Source of the DNA: SZUA-378 sp036652815
GTDB taxonomy: Bacteria > Bacillota > Clostridia > Lachnospirales > Lachnospiraceae
Reading direction: 5' to 3'
Assembly (NCBI GenBank): GCA_036652815.1
Contig: JAVVVE010000003.1
Span: 1-64,000 of the forward strand
DNA length: 64,000 nucleotides
The notes under the pieces were generated by a model, which did no database searches, had not been told where the DNA came from, and saw only the letters and a program-made list of their open reading frames with translations. Positions 44,368-54,423 of the stretch are shown here, in pieces; positions within the stretch are counted from its first letter, which is position 1; each line of letters starts with the position of its first letter. Position numbers and translations under genes: made by a program.

Positions 44368-45519
44368 TTAATTTTTAGATTTCGACTCTGCTTCTCCTGC
44401 CTCCATACCTGCTAATTTTTGTGCTTTATAGGTGGTAAAAGTATCATGATCTAAGGCTTCTCTAATCTCTTCCATCATCTTATTATAGAAATAAAGATTG
44501 TGAAGCACACAAAAGCGCATTCCTAACATCTCTTTTGCTTTTAAAAGATGTCTGATGTAGGCACGGGAATAACGTCTGCACACAGGGCATCCACACCCTT
44601 CTTCAATAGGTGCACTATCTAATTCATATTTGGCATTAAACAGATTCATCTTTCCATGATTGGTGTATACATTACCATGCCTGCCATTTCTGGACGGATA
44701 AACACAATCAAAGAAATCGATTCCACGCTCTACGGCCTCTAAAATATTAGCAGGTGTTCCGACACCCATCAGATAAGTTGGTTTATTGATTGGCAAATAA
44801 GGCACTGTCTCTTCTATTATATGATACATCTCTTCATGGCTCTCACCAACAGCCAGTCCGCCGATGGCATAACCATCTAAATCCATCTCTGAGATTATTT
44901 TTGCATGTTCTATTCTAATATCATCAAAAATAGCTCCCTGATTAATGCCAAACAACATCTGATTACGGTTGATTGTATCTTCTAAGGTATTTAATCTTCT
45001 CATTTCGCACTGACATCGTTCCAACCAACGTGTGGTACGTTCTACAGAATTTAAGACATAACTTTTTTCTGCAACACTGGAGGGACATTCATCAAACGCC
45101 ATCGCAATCGTAGAAGCCAGATTAGATTGAATCTGCATACTCTCTTCCGGCCCCATAAATATCTTATGTCCATCAATATGCGAATTAAAATAGACACCTT
45201 CTTCTTTGATTTTGCGAAGCCCTGCTAAGGAAAAGACTTGAAATCCTCCCGAATCCGTCAAAATAGGTCTGTCCCATGACATGAATTTATGCAGTCCACC
45301 CATTTTCTTAATCGTTTCATCCCCTGTGCGCACATGCAGATGATAGGTATTGGAAAGCTGTACCTGTGTCCCTATCTGCTCTAAATCTTCTGTTGAAACT
45401 GCACCTTTTATAGCGGCAACCGTGCCTACATTCATAAAGACCGGAGTCTGAATCACACCATGTACCGTATGTAATTCTCCCCGTTTAGCACGTCCTGCCT
45501 GTTTTAGTATCCGATACAT
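44368..45519 (-). CDS. tgt: tRNA-guanine transglycosylase
   Basis: Exchanges guanine 34 of GUN-anticodon tRNAs for preQ1. 383 residues; DSGGFQVFSL carries the catalytic aspartate, GGLAVGES and the MGVGTPANI strand form the pocket, DCVYPSRNGRHG holds the nucleophile loop, and the zinc site is CGCPVCRRYS with a later histidine. Queuosine biosynthesis genes are not in the window. Confidence 0.97.
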   Translation of the reverse strand: MYRILKQAGRAKRGELHTVHGVIQTPVFMNVGTVAAIKGAVSTEDLEQIGTQVQLSNTYHLHVRTGDETIKKMGGLHKFMSWDRPILTDSGGFQVFSLAGLRKIKEEGVYFNSHIDGHKIFMGPEESMQIQSNLASTIAMAFDECPSSVAEKSYVLNSVERTTRWLERCQCEMRRLNTLEDTINRNQMLFGINQGAIFDDIRIEHAKIISEMDLDGYAIGGLAVGESHEEMYHIIEETVPYLPINKPTYLMGVGTPANILEAVERGIDFFDCVYPSRNGRHGNVYTNHGKMNLFNAKYELDSAPIEEGCGCPVCRRYSRAYIRHLLKAKEMLGMRFCVLHNLYFYNKMMEEIREALDHDTFTTYKAQKLAGMEAGEAESKSKN

Positions 45520-45545
45520 AAAAATACATCCTTTCTGACATAAAT

Positions 45546-45575
45546 ATAGTGGATTTCCCTATGAAAATCCACTAT
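45546..45575. terminator. Hairpin between the VanY-type gene and tgt
   Basis: An 11-bp perfect stem (45546-45556 with 45565-45575) with an eight-base loop. The U-tract on the minus strand is modest (ATATTTATG). It probably ends the peptidase transcript. Confidence 0.7.
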
Positions 45576-45618
45576 GATAAGTATTTTAAAATAAATGAAA
45601 TGCAGCTCGTCATCGAAC

Positions 45619-46650
45619 TCAAGGAAGGCTCTGAACGAACTCTTCCAACGTAAGACCATGATTCATAATAATCGTTGCTGATTCTTTTCCTACATATCTG
45701 TAATGCCATGGTTCATATTCGATTCCGGTGATAGCCTCTTTCCCCTTTGGATATCGTAAGATAAAACCATATTCACAGCTATGTTGTTTCAGCCATTTAC
45801 CGGCCTCTGTTTCACCAAATTGTTCTTCTAATTGAATATAGCTGTCACATACAATATCAAGAGCCAGACCTAATTGATGTTCACTGGCTCCGGGTACTGT
45901 AACCGCCTGTGAACTTATCTTATACGCTTCCATATAGGACATTCCCTGATTCATATAGGCTTTTATTTTACGATTGAACAGGAACTCCTGATGGTTCAAA
46001 TCACGATAAGGAGAACAGATAACCAGATTAATGCCATCCTGCTTTGCCCCCTGTAGCATCGCCAATAAATCATCTAAGATTCTCGAATCACACTGCATAT
46101 CATTCTTAATGGTGCTGAGCGTTAATACATAATCATCCGGAATCGGATGCTGCTTATTAATTAAGAGCAATCGCCAGTCATCTTTACTAATCGCAGAGCC
46201 TTCTGTCTGATTCAGTGCTATTTGATTCTTTACTATATGCTTGCTGTTCTCGTCTAATATCTCATCTACGCCATAGCGGTCAGCATCGGCACTGCCCTTT
46301 TCTGTATCCTCATATCCATCCGTAAAATCCATGTCATTGATCAGTTCTATATTATCCACCATGGAATCTGTAGTCTCTTCCGGAATCTGTTCTCCCAATA
46401 CCGCAACGTCAATCTTCGTATTCGCCACTGATAAAAAACCAATGGATGCAAAGCTATTGCCCATAAAAAAGAACAACATCAGACAGGTAAAACTAACTAT
46501 TTTCTTTGTATTACCTACTATTAGTGAAAGGAAATTAAAGAAGCCCAAAACAAGAGTAATAACGATCATCATGGGAATCTTGAGTAATTTATTCTTTTTA
46601 CCAATCCTAACAAGCCTATTTAGAATCTTTTCCTTGCATGTCTTTTTCAT
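45619..46650 (-). CDS. M15-family peptidase, VanY/LdcB-type DD-carboxypeptidase
   Basis: 343 residues: an N-terminal membrane anchor (two hydrophobic stretches, about 20-80), a spacer, and a C-terminal M15B domain (about 170-340) with the zinc motif SEHQLGLALDIV and EPWHYRYVG. It would cut D-Ala from wall stem peptides, outside the cell. YP/DAD-type substrate details are not visible. There is no vancomycin-resistance context, so this is housekeeping wall remodelling. Confidence 0.88.
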   Translation of the reverse strand: MKKTCKEKILNRLVRIGKKNKLLKIPMMIVITLVLGFFNFLSLIVGNTKKIVSFTCLMLFFFMGNSFASIGFLSVANTKIDVAVLGEQIPEETTDSMVDNIELINDMDFTDGYEDTEKGSADADRYGVDEILDENSKHIVKNQIALNQTEGSAISKDDWRLLLINKQHPIPDDYVLTLSTIKNDMQCDSRILDDLLAMLQGAKQDGINLVICSPYRDLNHQEFLFNRKIKAYMNQGMSYMEAYKISSQAVTVPGASEHQLGLALDIVCDSYIQLEEQFGETEAGKWLKQHSCEYGFILRYPKGKEAITGIEYEPWHYRYVGKESATIIMNHGLTLEEFVQSLP

Positions 46651-46756
46651 AAGGGGAATAATCCTTTACCTCACTAATTTATTAAGGTTTCTATTAATTT
46701 ATAATATCACATTATTCTAAAATGTACACTGTTTTTCTGCATTTATACTAATTTTG

Positions 46757-46785
46757 TTGTCATATGTGCGTAAATCAACTATAAT
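46757..46785 (+). promoter_or_regulatory. Promoter of aroC
   Basis: TTGTCA (46757-46762) and TATAAT (46780-46785), 17 bases apart, about 45 bases before the aroC start. Confidence 0.8.
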
Positions 46786-46827
46786 AGTGTGCATTAGAAA
46801 GAGCATTACAGAAAGGGTTGGTGTATT

Positions 46828-47925
46828 ATGGCTGGATCATCATTGGGAACGATATTTAAGATTACAACCTGGGGAGAATCCCATGGAAAAGCAATAGGCG
46901 TTGTGGTAGATGGCTGCCCTGCAGGTCTGTCTTTATGTGAATCGGATATTCAAGTATATCTGAACAGGAGAAAACCGGGGCAAACAGGTATTTCCACTCC
47001 CCGAAAAGAAGATGATCTGGTAGAGATTTTATCAGGCGTATTTGAAGGTAAAACAACCGGAAGTCCTATTTCTCTTCTGGTTCGCAACACCTCACAGCAT
47101 TCTAATGACTATGCAGAGATTGCATCTTACTATAGACCTTCTCATGCAGATTACACCTTTGATGCCAAATATGGTTTCAGAGATTATCGGGGTGGCGGAC
47201 GTTCCTCCGGTCGTGAAACAATCGGTCGTGTGGCTGCCGGTGCCATTGCACTATGTCTCTTAAAAACACTGGGGATTGAAGTCTGCGCTTATACACGTTC
47301 CATTGGACAGATTGAGGTCGATATGACTCGATTTGACGCTTCTGCTATCCTTGCGACCCCTACTGCCATGCCTGATTATACCGCTTCTGCACAAGCAGAA
47401 GCTTATCTCGCAGAGTGCAAAAACAAGTCAGACTCTGCCGGTGGTGTCATAGAATGTGTAGTGACTCATATGCCTGCCGGCATTGGAGATCCTGTGTTTG
47501 AAAAATTAGATGCCAATCTGGCAAAAGCCATACTATCTATTGGTGCTGTCAAAGCCTTTGAAATAGGGGATGGTATGCAGGCAGCCACAGCTACCGGCTC
47601 TACCAATAATGACGCTTTTGTCATGCAGGACAAGCAGATAACGAAACGAACCAATCATGCCGGAGGTGTTCTTGGTGGCATCAGTGACGGCTCTTCGATT
47701 ACACTGCGTGCCTATGTAAAACCAACCCCTTCTATTGCCGCTCCACAAAATACAGTCACACAATCCGGTGAGAATATACAGGTATCGATTACCGGTAGAC
47801 ATGATCCTGTGATTGTTCCTCGTGCAGTTGTCGTTGTAGAAGCCATGACGGCTCTGACTATCGTAGATGCGCTGATGCTAAATATGTCTTCTACGCTCAG
47901 TAATCTACAGACTATCTACCGTTAG
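46828..47925 (+). CDS. aroC: Chorismate synthase
   Basis: Last shikimate step, EPSP to chorismate with reduced FMN. 365 residues; GESHGKAIGVVVDGCPAG, the GGGRSSGRETIGRVAAGA FMN signature and GGVLGGISDG are intact. ATG 46828 follows AAAGGG. Its 3' end overlaps the convergent lactonase-fold gene by four bases, so the stop codons interlock. Confidence 0.97.
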   Translation: MAGSSLGTIFKITTWGESHGKAIGVVVDGCPAGLSLCESDIQVYLNRRKPGQTGISTPRKEDDLVEILSGVFEGKTTGSPISLLVRNTSQHSNDYAEIASYYRPSHADYTFDAKYGFRDYRGGGRSSGRETIGRVAAGAIALCLLKTLGIEVCAYTRSIGQIEVDMTRFDASAILATPTAMPDYTASAQAEAYLAECKNKSDSAGGVIECVVTHMPAGIGDPVFEKLDANLAKAILSIGAVKAFEIGDGMQAATATGSTNNDAFVMQDKQITKRTNHAGGVLGGISDGSSITLRAYVKPTPSIAAPQNTVTQSGENIQVSITGRHDPVIVPRAVVVVEAMTALTIVDALMLNMSSTLSNLQTIYR

Positions 47926-48992
47926 TTTTCTATTAATTTATGCAAAATAACACAATTCGGCTTTTCTACCGAGATTTCTTTTCCATTCATGACGATGAGT
48001 CCATCTTTCATATTTACAGTGAAGAATGTCATAGAGTTGGACTCATGATTCAAAGCAACCAAGTGTTTATTATCCGGAAATAATATCACATCTTTTGGAT
48101 AATCACCACTGATAGGCAGACATAGGATCTTCTCTAATTCTCCATTACGATGATCTATATCATATATAATTACGCTGTTATCTCCTGCATTAGAACTGAT
48201 TAAGTATTGGTCATCCGCAGACAGATTCAGCGCACTGGCAGCAGAGCCACTCGCATGATATTCGTTTAACGTAGAAACCGTCTGTATCTTCTCAAACTCA
48301 GGATTATCATTGACATCTTTATAGCTATATACGTCGATGATATTCTTTAGTTCATGCACAATATAAAGGTATTTTCCATCTCTTGAGAACTTCACATGTC
48401 TGGGTGCTGATTCTATCTCACTGTGTATGATATCAACTGATTTAAGCTTGCCTGTGACATGGTCAAGTCGATATACATTCACATGATCCATCCCCAAATC
48501 AGCAGCACACAAGTATTTATTATCTCTTGTCATCTTAACACAGCTTACATGTGGTCTGAAATTACGTTCTGCAATACTCCCCAGTCCCTTATGATAGATT
48601 TCATCTGTGATATTACCTATACTGCCATCTTCTAATAGACGCAGAACCGTAATCTTACCATCATGATAGCCCGCTACAAATAAATATTCATCTTTATAAT
48701 CTGTAGATAAATAACATCCCCTCATGCCATTGATAGAGACCCTATTTAATGCTTCTAACGCACCGCCTTTGCATACTTTATAGGCTTCTACTCCCACATC
48801 GGTAATGGAATACAGATAATTCTGGTTGTGCGAAATAGTAATATAAGAAGAATTGGTAATCTGTACCTCATCTTTCTCAACAAATCTTCCTTTTTTCATA
48901 TCTACATCATATATCTTAATACCAAGATTACTTCCCATTGTATAAGTTGATACATAAGCTACATATTTATTTTTAGACATATCCTTAGGCAT
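47922..48992 (-). CDS. Lactonase-fold beta-propeller protein (YbhE-like)
   Basis: 356 residues that repeat a seven-bladed pattern (YLFVAGYHDGKITVLRL, YLCAADLGMDHVNVYRLD, YLIVHELKNIIDVY-like), the 6-phosphogluconolactonase YbhE/Pgl family. It could close the oxidative pentose-phosphate step, but propeller lactonases vary in substrate, and no zwf or gnd is nearby. ATG 48992 has GGAGG seven bases upstream. Confidence 0.78.
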   Translation of the reverse strand: MPKDMSKNKYVAYVSTYTMGSNLGIKIYDVDMKKGRFVEKDEVQITNSSYITISHNQNYLYSITDVGVEAYKVCKGGALEALNRVSINGMRGCYLSTDYKDEYLFVAGYHDGKITVLRLLEDGSIGNITDEIYHKGLGSIAERNFRPHVSCVKMTRDNKYLCAADLGMDHVNVYRLDHVTGKLKSVDIIHSEIESAPRHVKFSRDGKYLYIVHELKNIIDVYSYKDVNDNPEFEKIQTVSTLNEYHASGSAASALNLSADDQYLISSNAGDNSVIIYDIDHRNGELEKILCLPISGDYPKDVILFPDNKHLVALNHESNSMTFFTVNMKDGLIVMNGKEISVEKPNCVILHKLIEN

Positions 48993-49074
48993 ATTCTATC
49001 CTCCACAGCTATATTTATTGATTCACTATTGTTATCTTATCATATCGTTCCCTATTTGTTAATAAGAATTTTTA

Positions 49075-49102
49075 TTGACATTCATTCTATATTTAGTATA
49101 AT
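49075..49102 (+). promoter_or_regulatory. Promoter of the cupin-XRE/pot operon
   Basis: TTGACA (49075-49080) and TATAAT (49097-49102) with 16-base spacing, both consensus. Confidence 0.88.
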
Positions 49103-49118
49103 GATATTCGACGTTTGT

Positions 49119-49135
49119 GTTTACCTATAGTAAAC
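49119..49135. promoter_or_regulatory. Candidate operator GTTTAC-N5-GTAAAC
   Basis: A perfect palindrome GTTTACCTATAGTAAAC about 15 bases after the -10 element. Its place downstream of the start suits repression by the regulator encoded next to it. Binding is inference. Confidence 0.6.
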
Positions 49136-49191
49136 TTTATGTTTATAACAGCTGTTGTTTGAGATCTGTTTTGGAAAGACCGGGTGATCGT

Positions 49192-49731
49192 GTGAAAATC
49201 GGAAGTAAAATAAAGGAACTTCGTATACAGAAGAATTTAACACAAGAAGAACTTGCTGACAGGGCGGAATTATCAAAGGGCTTTATCTCACAGGTAGAAC
49301 GTGATTTGACTTCTCCCTCGATTGCCACCCTTGTAGATATTCTGCAATGTCTTGGATCTGATCTGAAAGATTTTTTTAATGATACAGAAGATAATCAGAT
49401 TGTATTTCATGATTCTGATTATTTCTGTAAATCGGATGAAGCACTGCATAATCAGGTAGAATGGATTATTCCCAATGCGCAAAAGAATATGATGGAACCC
49501 ATTCGTCTGACTTTGGAACCGGGTGGCTCTACTTATCCTGATGTTCCTCATGAAGGCGAAGAATTTGGTTATGTCATACTGGGCAGTATTACCGTTCATA
49601 TCGGAAAGAAATCTTATGTTGTTAAAAAAGGAGAATCTTTTTATTTTACGCCCAGCACCTCACATTACCTATCCGCACACGCTAAAAGTGGTGCAACTAT
49701 TATATGGGTCAGCACACCGCCCAGTTTTTAA
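49192..49731 (+). CDS. XRE-cupin regulator of the polyamine operon
   Basis: 179 residues from the GTG at 49192: an HTH_3 domain (5-60, LRIQKNLTQEELADRAELSKGFISQVERDL), then a cupin (105-179, PDVPHEGEEFGYVILGSITVHIGKK). In clostridia this gene type sits before potABCD and is thought to sense polyamines with the cupin, as PuuR does. An in-frame open stretch runs 25 codons upstream, but the GTG gives the usual size; the ribosome site (GGGTGAT) is weak. A palindrome upstream may be its operator. Confidence 0.88.
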   Translation: MKIGSKIKELRIQKNLTQEELADRAELSKGFISQVERDLTSPSIATLVDILQCLGSDLKDFFNDTEDNQIVFHDSDYFCKSDEALHNQVEWIIPNAQKNMMEPIRLTLEPGGSTYPDVPHEGEEFGYVILGSITVHIGKKSYVVKKGESFYFTPSTSHYLSAHAKSGATIIWVSTPPSF

Positions 49732-49773
49732 TTTAGTACTATCTATTATACCTTTAAAGGAGTCCTGCTTATT

Positions 49774-50853
49774 ATGAATGAACCATTAATTGACTTAGTT
49801 AATATCTCTAAATCCTTTGATTCTACTATTATATTAGATGAATTGAATCTTTCTATCAGAGAAAATGAATTTTTAACATTATTAGGGCCAAGTGGCTGTG
49901 GAAAAACAACAACGCTTCGTATCATCGGCGGATTTGAAGTCCCGGATCAAGGACAGGTCATTTCCGGTGGAAAAGACATTACCGGTCTGCCCCCTAATAA
50001 GAGACAGTTGAATACTGTTTTTCAAAAATATGCTTTATTTACACATATGAATATTGCCGAGAATATCGCATTCGGTCTGAAGATTAAAAATAAAAGTAAA
50101 TCCTATATTGATGATAAGATAAAATATGCCCTAAAGCTTGTAAATCTGGATGGCTATGCTTGTCGTATGCCTGATTCCTTAAGTGGTGGACAGCAACAGC
50201 GAATTGCCATTGCACGGGCGATTGTAAACGAGCCAAAAGTATTACTCTTAGATGAACCGTTGGGAGCTCTTGACCTTAAATTACGTCAGGATATGCAATA
50301 TGAACTGATTCGTTTGAAAAACGAACTGGGAATCACCTTTATTTACGTGACACATGACCAGGAAGAAGCACTTACCATGTCAGATACCATCGTTGTTATG
50401 AATCAGGGGTATATCCAACAGATGGGTACTCCGGAAGATATTTATAATGAACCTGAGAATGCCTTTGTGGCTGATTTTATAGGCGATAGTAATATTATAG
50501 CTGCTACCATGATTCGTGATGAATTGGTAGAGATTCTAGGTGTGAAATTTGCTTGTGTGGATACCGGTTTTGGAGAAAACAAACCCGTCGATGTCGTGAT
50601 CCGTCCTGAAGATGTTACACTGGTTTCACCGGAGCTTGCTTCCCTGCAAGGAGAAGTTACGCATCTTATCTTTAAAGGTGTTCATTACGAAATGGAAGTT
50701 ACTGCCAATGGTTTTGAGTGGCTTGTTCATTCTACCCAGATGTCTCAAGTCGGTACTAAAGTTGGTATCCTAGTGGATCCTTTCAACATTCAGATTATGA
50801 ATAAACCTGAATCCGAAGATGAGGAGGCTGTTGGCATTGAAGAATTCGAGTAA
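49774..50853 (+). CDS. potA: Spermidine/putrescine import ATPase
   Basis: 359 residues. Walker A GPSGCGKTTTLR, the LSGGQQQRIAIARAI signature and LLLDEPLGALD Walker B are followed by the C-terminal TOBE regulatory domain (about 240-350) that distinguishes PotA. Energises polyamine uptake with PotB, PotC and PotD encoded next, in order. AAAGGAG is upstream. Confidence 0.95.
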   Translation: MNEPLIDLVNISKSFDSTIILDELNLSIRENEFLTLLGPSGCGKTTTLRIIGGFEVPDQGQVISGGKDITGLPPNKRQLNTVFQKYALFTHMNIAENIAFGLKIKNKSKSYIDDKIKYALKLVNLDGYACRMPDSLSGGQQQRIAIARAIVNEPKVLLLDEPLGALDLKLRQDMQYELIRLKNELGITFIYVTHDQEEALTMSDTIVVMNQGYIQQMGTPEDIYNEPENAFVADFIGDSNIIAATMIRDELVEILGVKFACVDTGFGENKPVDVVIRPEDVTLVSPELASLQGEVTHLIFKGVHYEMEVTANGFEWLVHSTQMSQVGTKVGILVDPFNIQIMNKPESEDEEAVGIEEFE

Positions 50854-51658
50854 AAAATGGTTATCATCCCCTTATATCGTATGGTCTGCTGCTTTTATCA
50901 TTATTCCATTGTGCATGGTTTTTTACTATGGATTCACAGACCAAAGTGGTGCTGTTACCTTGTCTAATGTACTGGCTATGTTCTCATTAGAACACCGTAA
51001 AGCCTTGCTGCTCTCCATGCTGCTTTCTTTAATCAGTACCGTGCTCTGTATTTTATTGGCTTATCCGTTGGCTATGATTCTGGCAAACCGAAATGTTAGC
51101 CGCAATAGCTTTATAGTGCTTATTTTTATTCTGCCTATGTGGATGAATTTTCTTTTGCGAACGCTTGCATGGCAGACTCTGCTCGAGAAAAATGGTGTGA
51201 TTAACAGTATCCTGACTTGGCTTCACCTTCCGTCTTTAGCAATCATCAATACCCCGTATGCCATTATTTTAGGTATGGTATATAATTTTCTGCCCTTTAT
51301 GGTGCTGCCTATCTATAATTCATTAAGCAAGATAGACCGCGATGTCATAAATGCTGCAAGGGATCTTGGAGCAAATGGAATCCAGACTTTTTTAAAGATT
51401 ATTCTTCCTTTAAGTCTACCCGGTGTCATCAGTGGTATTACCATGGTATTTATCCCGGCACTGACTACCTTTGTAATCAGTAATTTATTAGGAGGCAGTA
51501 AGATTCTATTAATTGGTAATGTCATTGAACAGGAATTTACACAGACCGGTAATTGGCATCTGGGCAGTGGATTATCTATTGTACTTATGATATTTATTAT
51601 TATCAGCATCGTAATCTCAACGATTACCGATAAGGAAGGAGATGGCTCTGTTCTATGA
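50837..51658 (+). CDS. potB: Spermidine/putrescine permease PotB
   Basis: About 273 residues with six hydrophobic segments and the EAA loop (AARDLGANGIQTFLKIILPLSLPG). No ATG is well placed: the ATG at 50819 includes the ribosome site. The TTG at 50837 follows GGAGG (50823-50827) by nine bases and is my choice, giving a 17-base overlap with potA. The stop overlaps potC by four bases. Confidence 0.92.
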   Translation: MKNSSKKWLSSPYIVWSAAFIIIPLCMVFYYGFTDQSGAVTLSNVLAMFSLEHRKALLLSMLLSLISTVLCILLAYPLAMILANRNVSRNSFIVLIFILPMWMNFLLRTLAWQTLLEKNGVINSILTWLHLPSLAIINTPYAIILGMVYNFLPFMVLPIYNSLSKIDRDVINAARDLGANGIQTFLKIILPLSLPGVISGITMVFIPALTTFVISNLLGGSKILLIGNVIEQEFTQTGNWHLGSGLSIVLMIFIIISIVISTITDKEGDGSVL

Positions 51659-52440
51659 TAAAAACAGCCTTACAACGATTTTATCTTACTTTAATATTTA
51701 TATTTCTGTATGCACCGATTGTCACATTAATGGTGCTCTCCTTTAACGCAAGCAAAACACGCGCCAAATGGGGTGGTGCTACCTTACATTGGTATCGTGC
51801 ATTATTGGAAAACGAAGCTATCTTAAAAGCCTTGTCTACTTCCTTACTCATCGGGATCCTGTCAGCTCTCTTTGCCACTGTGATCGGTACCATTGCAGCC
51901 ATTGCGATTCAAGGTATGAAAAAAAGAAATCGTGCTGTCTTGATGGGGATAACTAATATTCCGATGTTGAACGCAGAGATTGTAACAGGTATCTCCCTTA
52001 TGCTGTTATTTATCAGTATTGGTGTTCGATTTGGTATTCTGACGGTTTTGTTAGCACATATTACCTTTAATATTCCTTATGTGATTTTAAGTGTTATGCC
52101 TCGATTAAGACAGTTAAATCCAAGCACCTATGAAGCAGCGCTTGACCTTGGTGCTTCTCCCGGTACCGCTTTTTTTAAAGTTGTTTTTCCGGATATCTTT
52201 CCCGGTGTCTTATCCGGATTCATCATGTCTTTTACGATGTCTTTGGATGATTTTATTATTACACACTTTACCAAGGGACCCGGACTGGATACCTTATCCA
52301 CTAAGATCTATACCGAAGTAAAAAAAGGCATTAAACCGGAAATGTATGCACTGTCTACTCTGATTTTTGTTACCGTTCTGGTTCTGCTATTTTTGGTAAA
52401 TAGAACTCCGAAAACAAAAATGAAACAAATCAACCAATAG
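51655..52440 (+). CDS. potC: Spermidine/putrescine permease PotC
   Basis: 261 residues, six hydrophobic segments, EAA loop AALDLGASPGTAFFKVVFPDIFPG; starts in the potB stop (ATGA) behind AAGGAG. It pairs with PotB as the heterodimeric membrane channel. Confidence 0.95.
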   Translation: MIKTALQRFYLTLIFIFLYAPIVTLMVLSFNASKTRAKWGGATLHWYRALLENEAILKALSTSLLIGILSALFATVIGTIAAIAIQGMKKRNRAVLMGITNIPMLNAEIVTGISLMLLFISIGVRFGILTVLLAHITFNIPYVILSVMPRLRQLNPSTYEAALDLGASPGTAFFKVVFPDIFPGVLSGFIMSFTMSLDDFIITHFTKGPGLDTLSTKIYTEVKKGIKPEMYALSTLIFVTVLVLLFLVNRTPKTKMKQINQ

Positions 52441-52453
52441 ATTGGAGAGAAAA

Positions 52454-53518
52454 ATGATTAAAAAACGTACTTCACTACTTCTGCTGATTGCAATGACAGG
52501 GATGCTCACGGTAAGCTGCGGACAACAGCAGCATGATACTGACAAACAGGTTATCGTCTATAATTGGGGAGAATATATTGACCCTGAGACCCTTACCATG
52601 TTTGAACAAGAAACAGGGATTCAAGTTATCTATGATGAATTTGAAACCAATGAAATCATGTATCCTAAGATTGAAACCGGAGCTTCCGATTATGATGTCG
52701 TATGTCCCTCAGATTATATGATTCAAAAAATGATAGCAAATGATCTGCTGGCTGAGATTCAATATGATCATATTCCCAATGCAACTGCCAATATTGATCC
52801 TCAATATTATGAACAGTCCAAAGAATTTGATCCCGATAATCGTTATTCCATTCCTTATTGTTTTGGAACCGTAGGTATCCTTTATAATAAGACCATGGTA
52901 TCAGAGCCCATCGACAGCTGGTCTGTCTTATGGGATGACAAATATGCTGATAATATTCTAATGCAGGACAGCGTGCGGGATGCTTTTATGATTGCTTTAA
53001 AGAAAAATGGCTATTCCATGAACTCAACAAATCCTTCTGAACTGGAAATTGCCAAACAAGATTTAATAAAACAAAAGCCACTCGTTCAAGCTTATGTTAT
53101 CGACCAGGTTCGCGATAAGATGATTGGGGAAGAAGCCGCTATCGGCGTTATCTACTCCGGGGAGGCGATTTATACCCAGCGTGAAAATCCAAATCTGGAA
53201 TATGTGATTCCAAAAGAAGGTACCAACGTTTGGATTGATTCCTGGGTGATCCCAAAGAATGCACCTAATAAAGCCAATGCTGAAACTTTTATTAATTTCA
53301 TGTGCCGCAAGGATATTGCCTTGATGAACTTTGATTATATTACCTATTCCACCCCGAATCGTGCAGCACGCGAATTAATAACCGATGAAGAGATCAAAAA
53401 CTCTCCGATTGCTTTTCCTGTTTTAGAAAATCACCCTGGGCTTGAGACTTATACCTATCTCGGAGAAGATGCAGATACTTTATATAACCAGCTATGGAAA
53501 GAGGTTAAATCACACTAA
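52454..53518 (+). CDS. potD: Polyamine-binding lipoprotein PotD
   Basis: 354 residues. The N-terminus ends in LTVSCG, a lipobox, so it is a lipid-anchored binding protein. VIVYNWGEYIDPETL is the classic PotD/PotF opening that forms the polyamine pocket. Start ATG 52454 follows GGAGAG. It completes potABCD. The stop codon overlaps the ATG of the next gene (TAATG). Confidence 0.95.
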   Translation: MIKKRTSLLLLIAMTGMLTVSCGQQQHDTDKQVIVYNWGEYIDPETLTMFEQETGIQVIYDEFETNEIMYPKIETGASDYDVVCPSDYMIQKMIANDLLAEIQYDHIPNATANIDPQYYEQSKEFDPDNRYSIPYCFGTVGILYNKTMVSEPIDSWSVLWDDKYADNILMQDSVRDAFMIALKKNGYSMNSTNPSELEIAKQDLIKQKPLVQAYVIDQVRDKMIGEEAAIGVIYSGEAIYTQRENPNLEYVIPKEGTNVWIDSWVIPKNAPNKANAETFINFMCRKDIALMNFDYITYSTPNRAARELITDEEIKNSPIAFPVLENHPGLETYTYLGEDADTLYNQLWKEVKSH

Positions 53519-54411
53519 TGAAACGTACCTTAACCTATACCATATCACAAGATAAAAATAAAATGCCCATAGACGATTATCTAAAGTCTATGGGCTATTC
53601 CAGTCGACTCTTAATTGCATTAAAAAAGATGCCCGAAAGCATCTTAGTCAACGGTGTCTGGGAATATGTTACCACACTTTTATATACCGGTGATATCCTT
53701 ACGATTCAGCTGGAAGAGACCACATCTTCTCCCAATATCGAACCGGTCGCATTGCCACTTACGATTGTCTATGAAGATGAAGATATCTTAGTGGTCAATA
53801 AACCCGCTAATATGTCGATTCATCCTTCACAAAATCATTATCTAAATACACTGGCCAATGCCGTTTCTTATTATTATAACAGTCAGAATATTCCATACAC
53901 CTTTCGTTGTATCAACCGTTTGGATCGGGATACAACAGGACTTACCATTCTGGCAAAGCATATGATCAGTGCCTGTATCCTATCCGGCATGGTACAGTCG
54001 CATACCATCCGACGGGAATACACAGCGATCGTCGCAGGGACTTTTTCTAAAGCAGATGGTTGTATTGATGCTCCCATCGGCAGAGTCGCTGATTCTACCA
54101 TTGAACGTATGGTAGATTATGAACATGGCGAATCAGCCAAGACTTATTATCATGTAGAGCAGGAAAGCATCGTAGACGGCATTCAGATTTCATTGGTCTC
54201 CTTATGGCTGGCTACCGGAAGAACACATCAGATTCGCGTCCATATGAAATATATTGGACATCCTATCTTAGGTGATTTCTTATATCATGAGGATATGCGG
54301 CTCATTACAAGGCAGGCACTGCACTCTTACAGACTTACTTTTCCTCATCCTATTACCGGTAAAGAAATGGAATTTATAGCACCGTTACCACCCGATATGA
54401 GATTATTATGA
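53518..54411 (+). CDS. RluA-family pseudouridine synthase
   Basis: 297 residues. N-terminal S4-like RNA-binding region (about 15-75) and the catalytic domain with NRLDRDTTGLTIL (nucleophilic Asp) and ATGRTHQIRVHM. A second paralogue besides the one at 12285. It is translationally coupled to potD, probably by chance placement. Target uridines unknown. Confidence 0.88.
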   Translation: MKRTLTYTISQDKNKMPIDDYLKSMGYSSRLLIALKKMPESILVNGVWEYVTTLLYTGDILTIQLEETTSSPNIEPVALPLTIVYEDEDILVVNKPANMSIHPSQNHYLNTLANAVSYYYNSQNIPYTFRCINRLDRDTTGLTILAKHMISACILSGMVQSHTIRREYTAIVAGTFSKADGCIDAPIGRVADSTIERMVDYEHGESAKTYYHVEQESIVDGIQISLVSLWLATGRTHQIRVHMKYIGHPILGDFLYHEDMRLITRQALHSYRLTFPHPITGKEMEFIAPLPPDMRLL

Positions 54412-54423
54412 TATCACTACTGT

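Noticed and set aside
43056..46650. Vancomycin-resistance cluster
   Set aside because: A VanY-type peptidase is present, but there is no vanH, vanA or vanX or sensor pair.
46331..46720. Plus-strand frame over the VanY-type gene
   Set aside because: It overlaps a well-conserved protein on the other strand and has no ribosome site.
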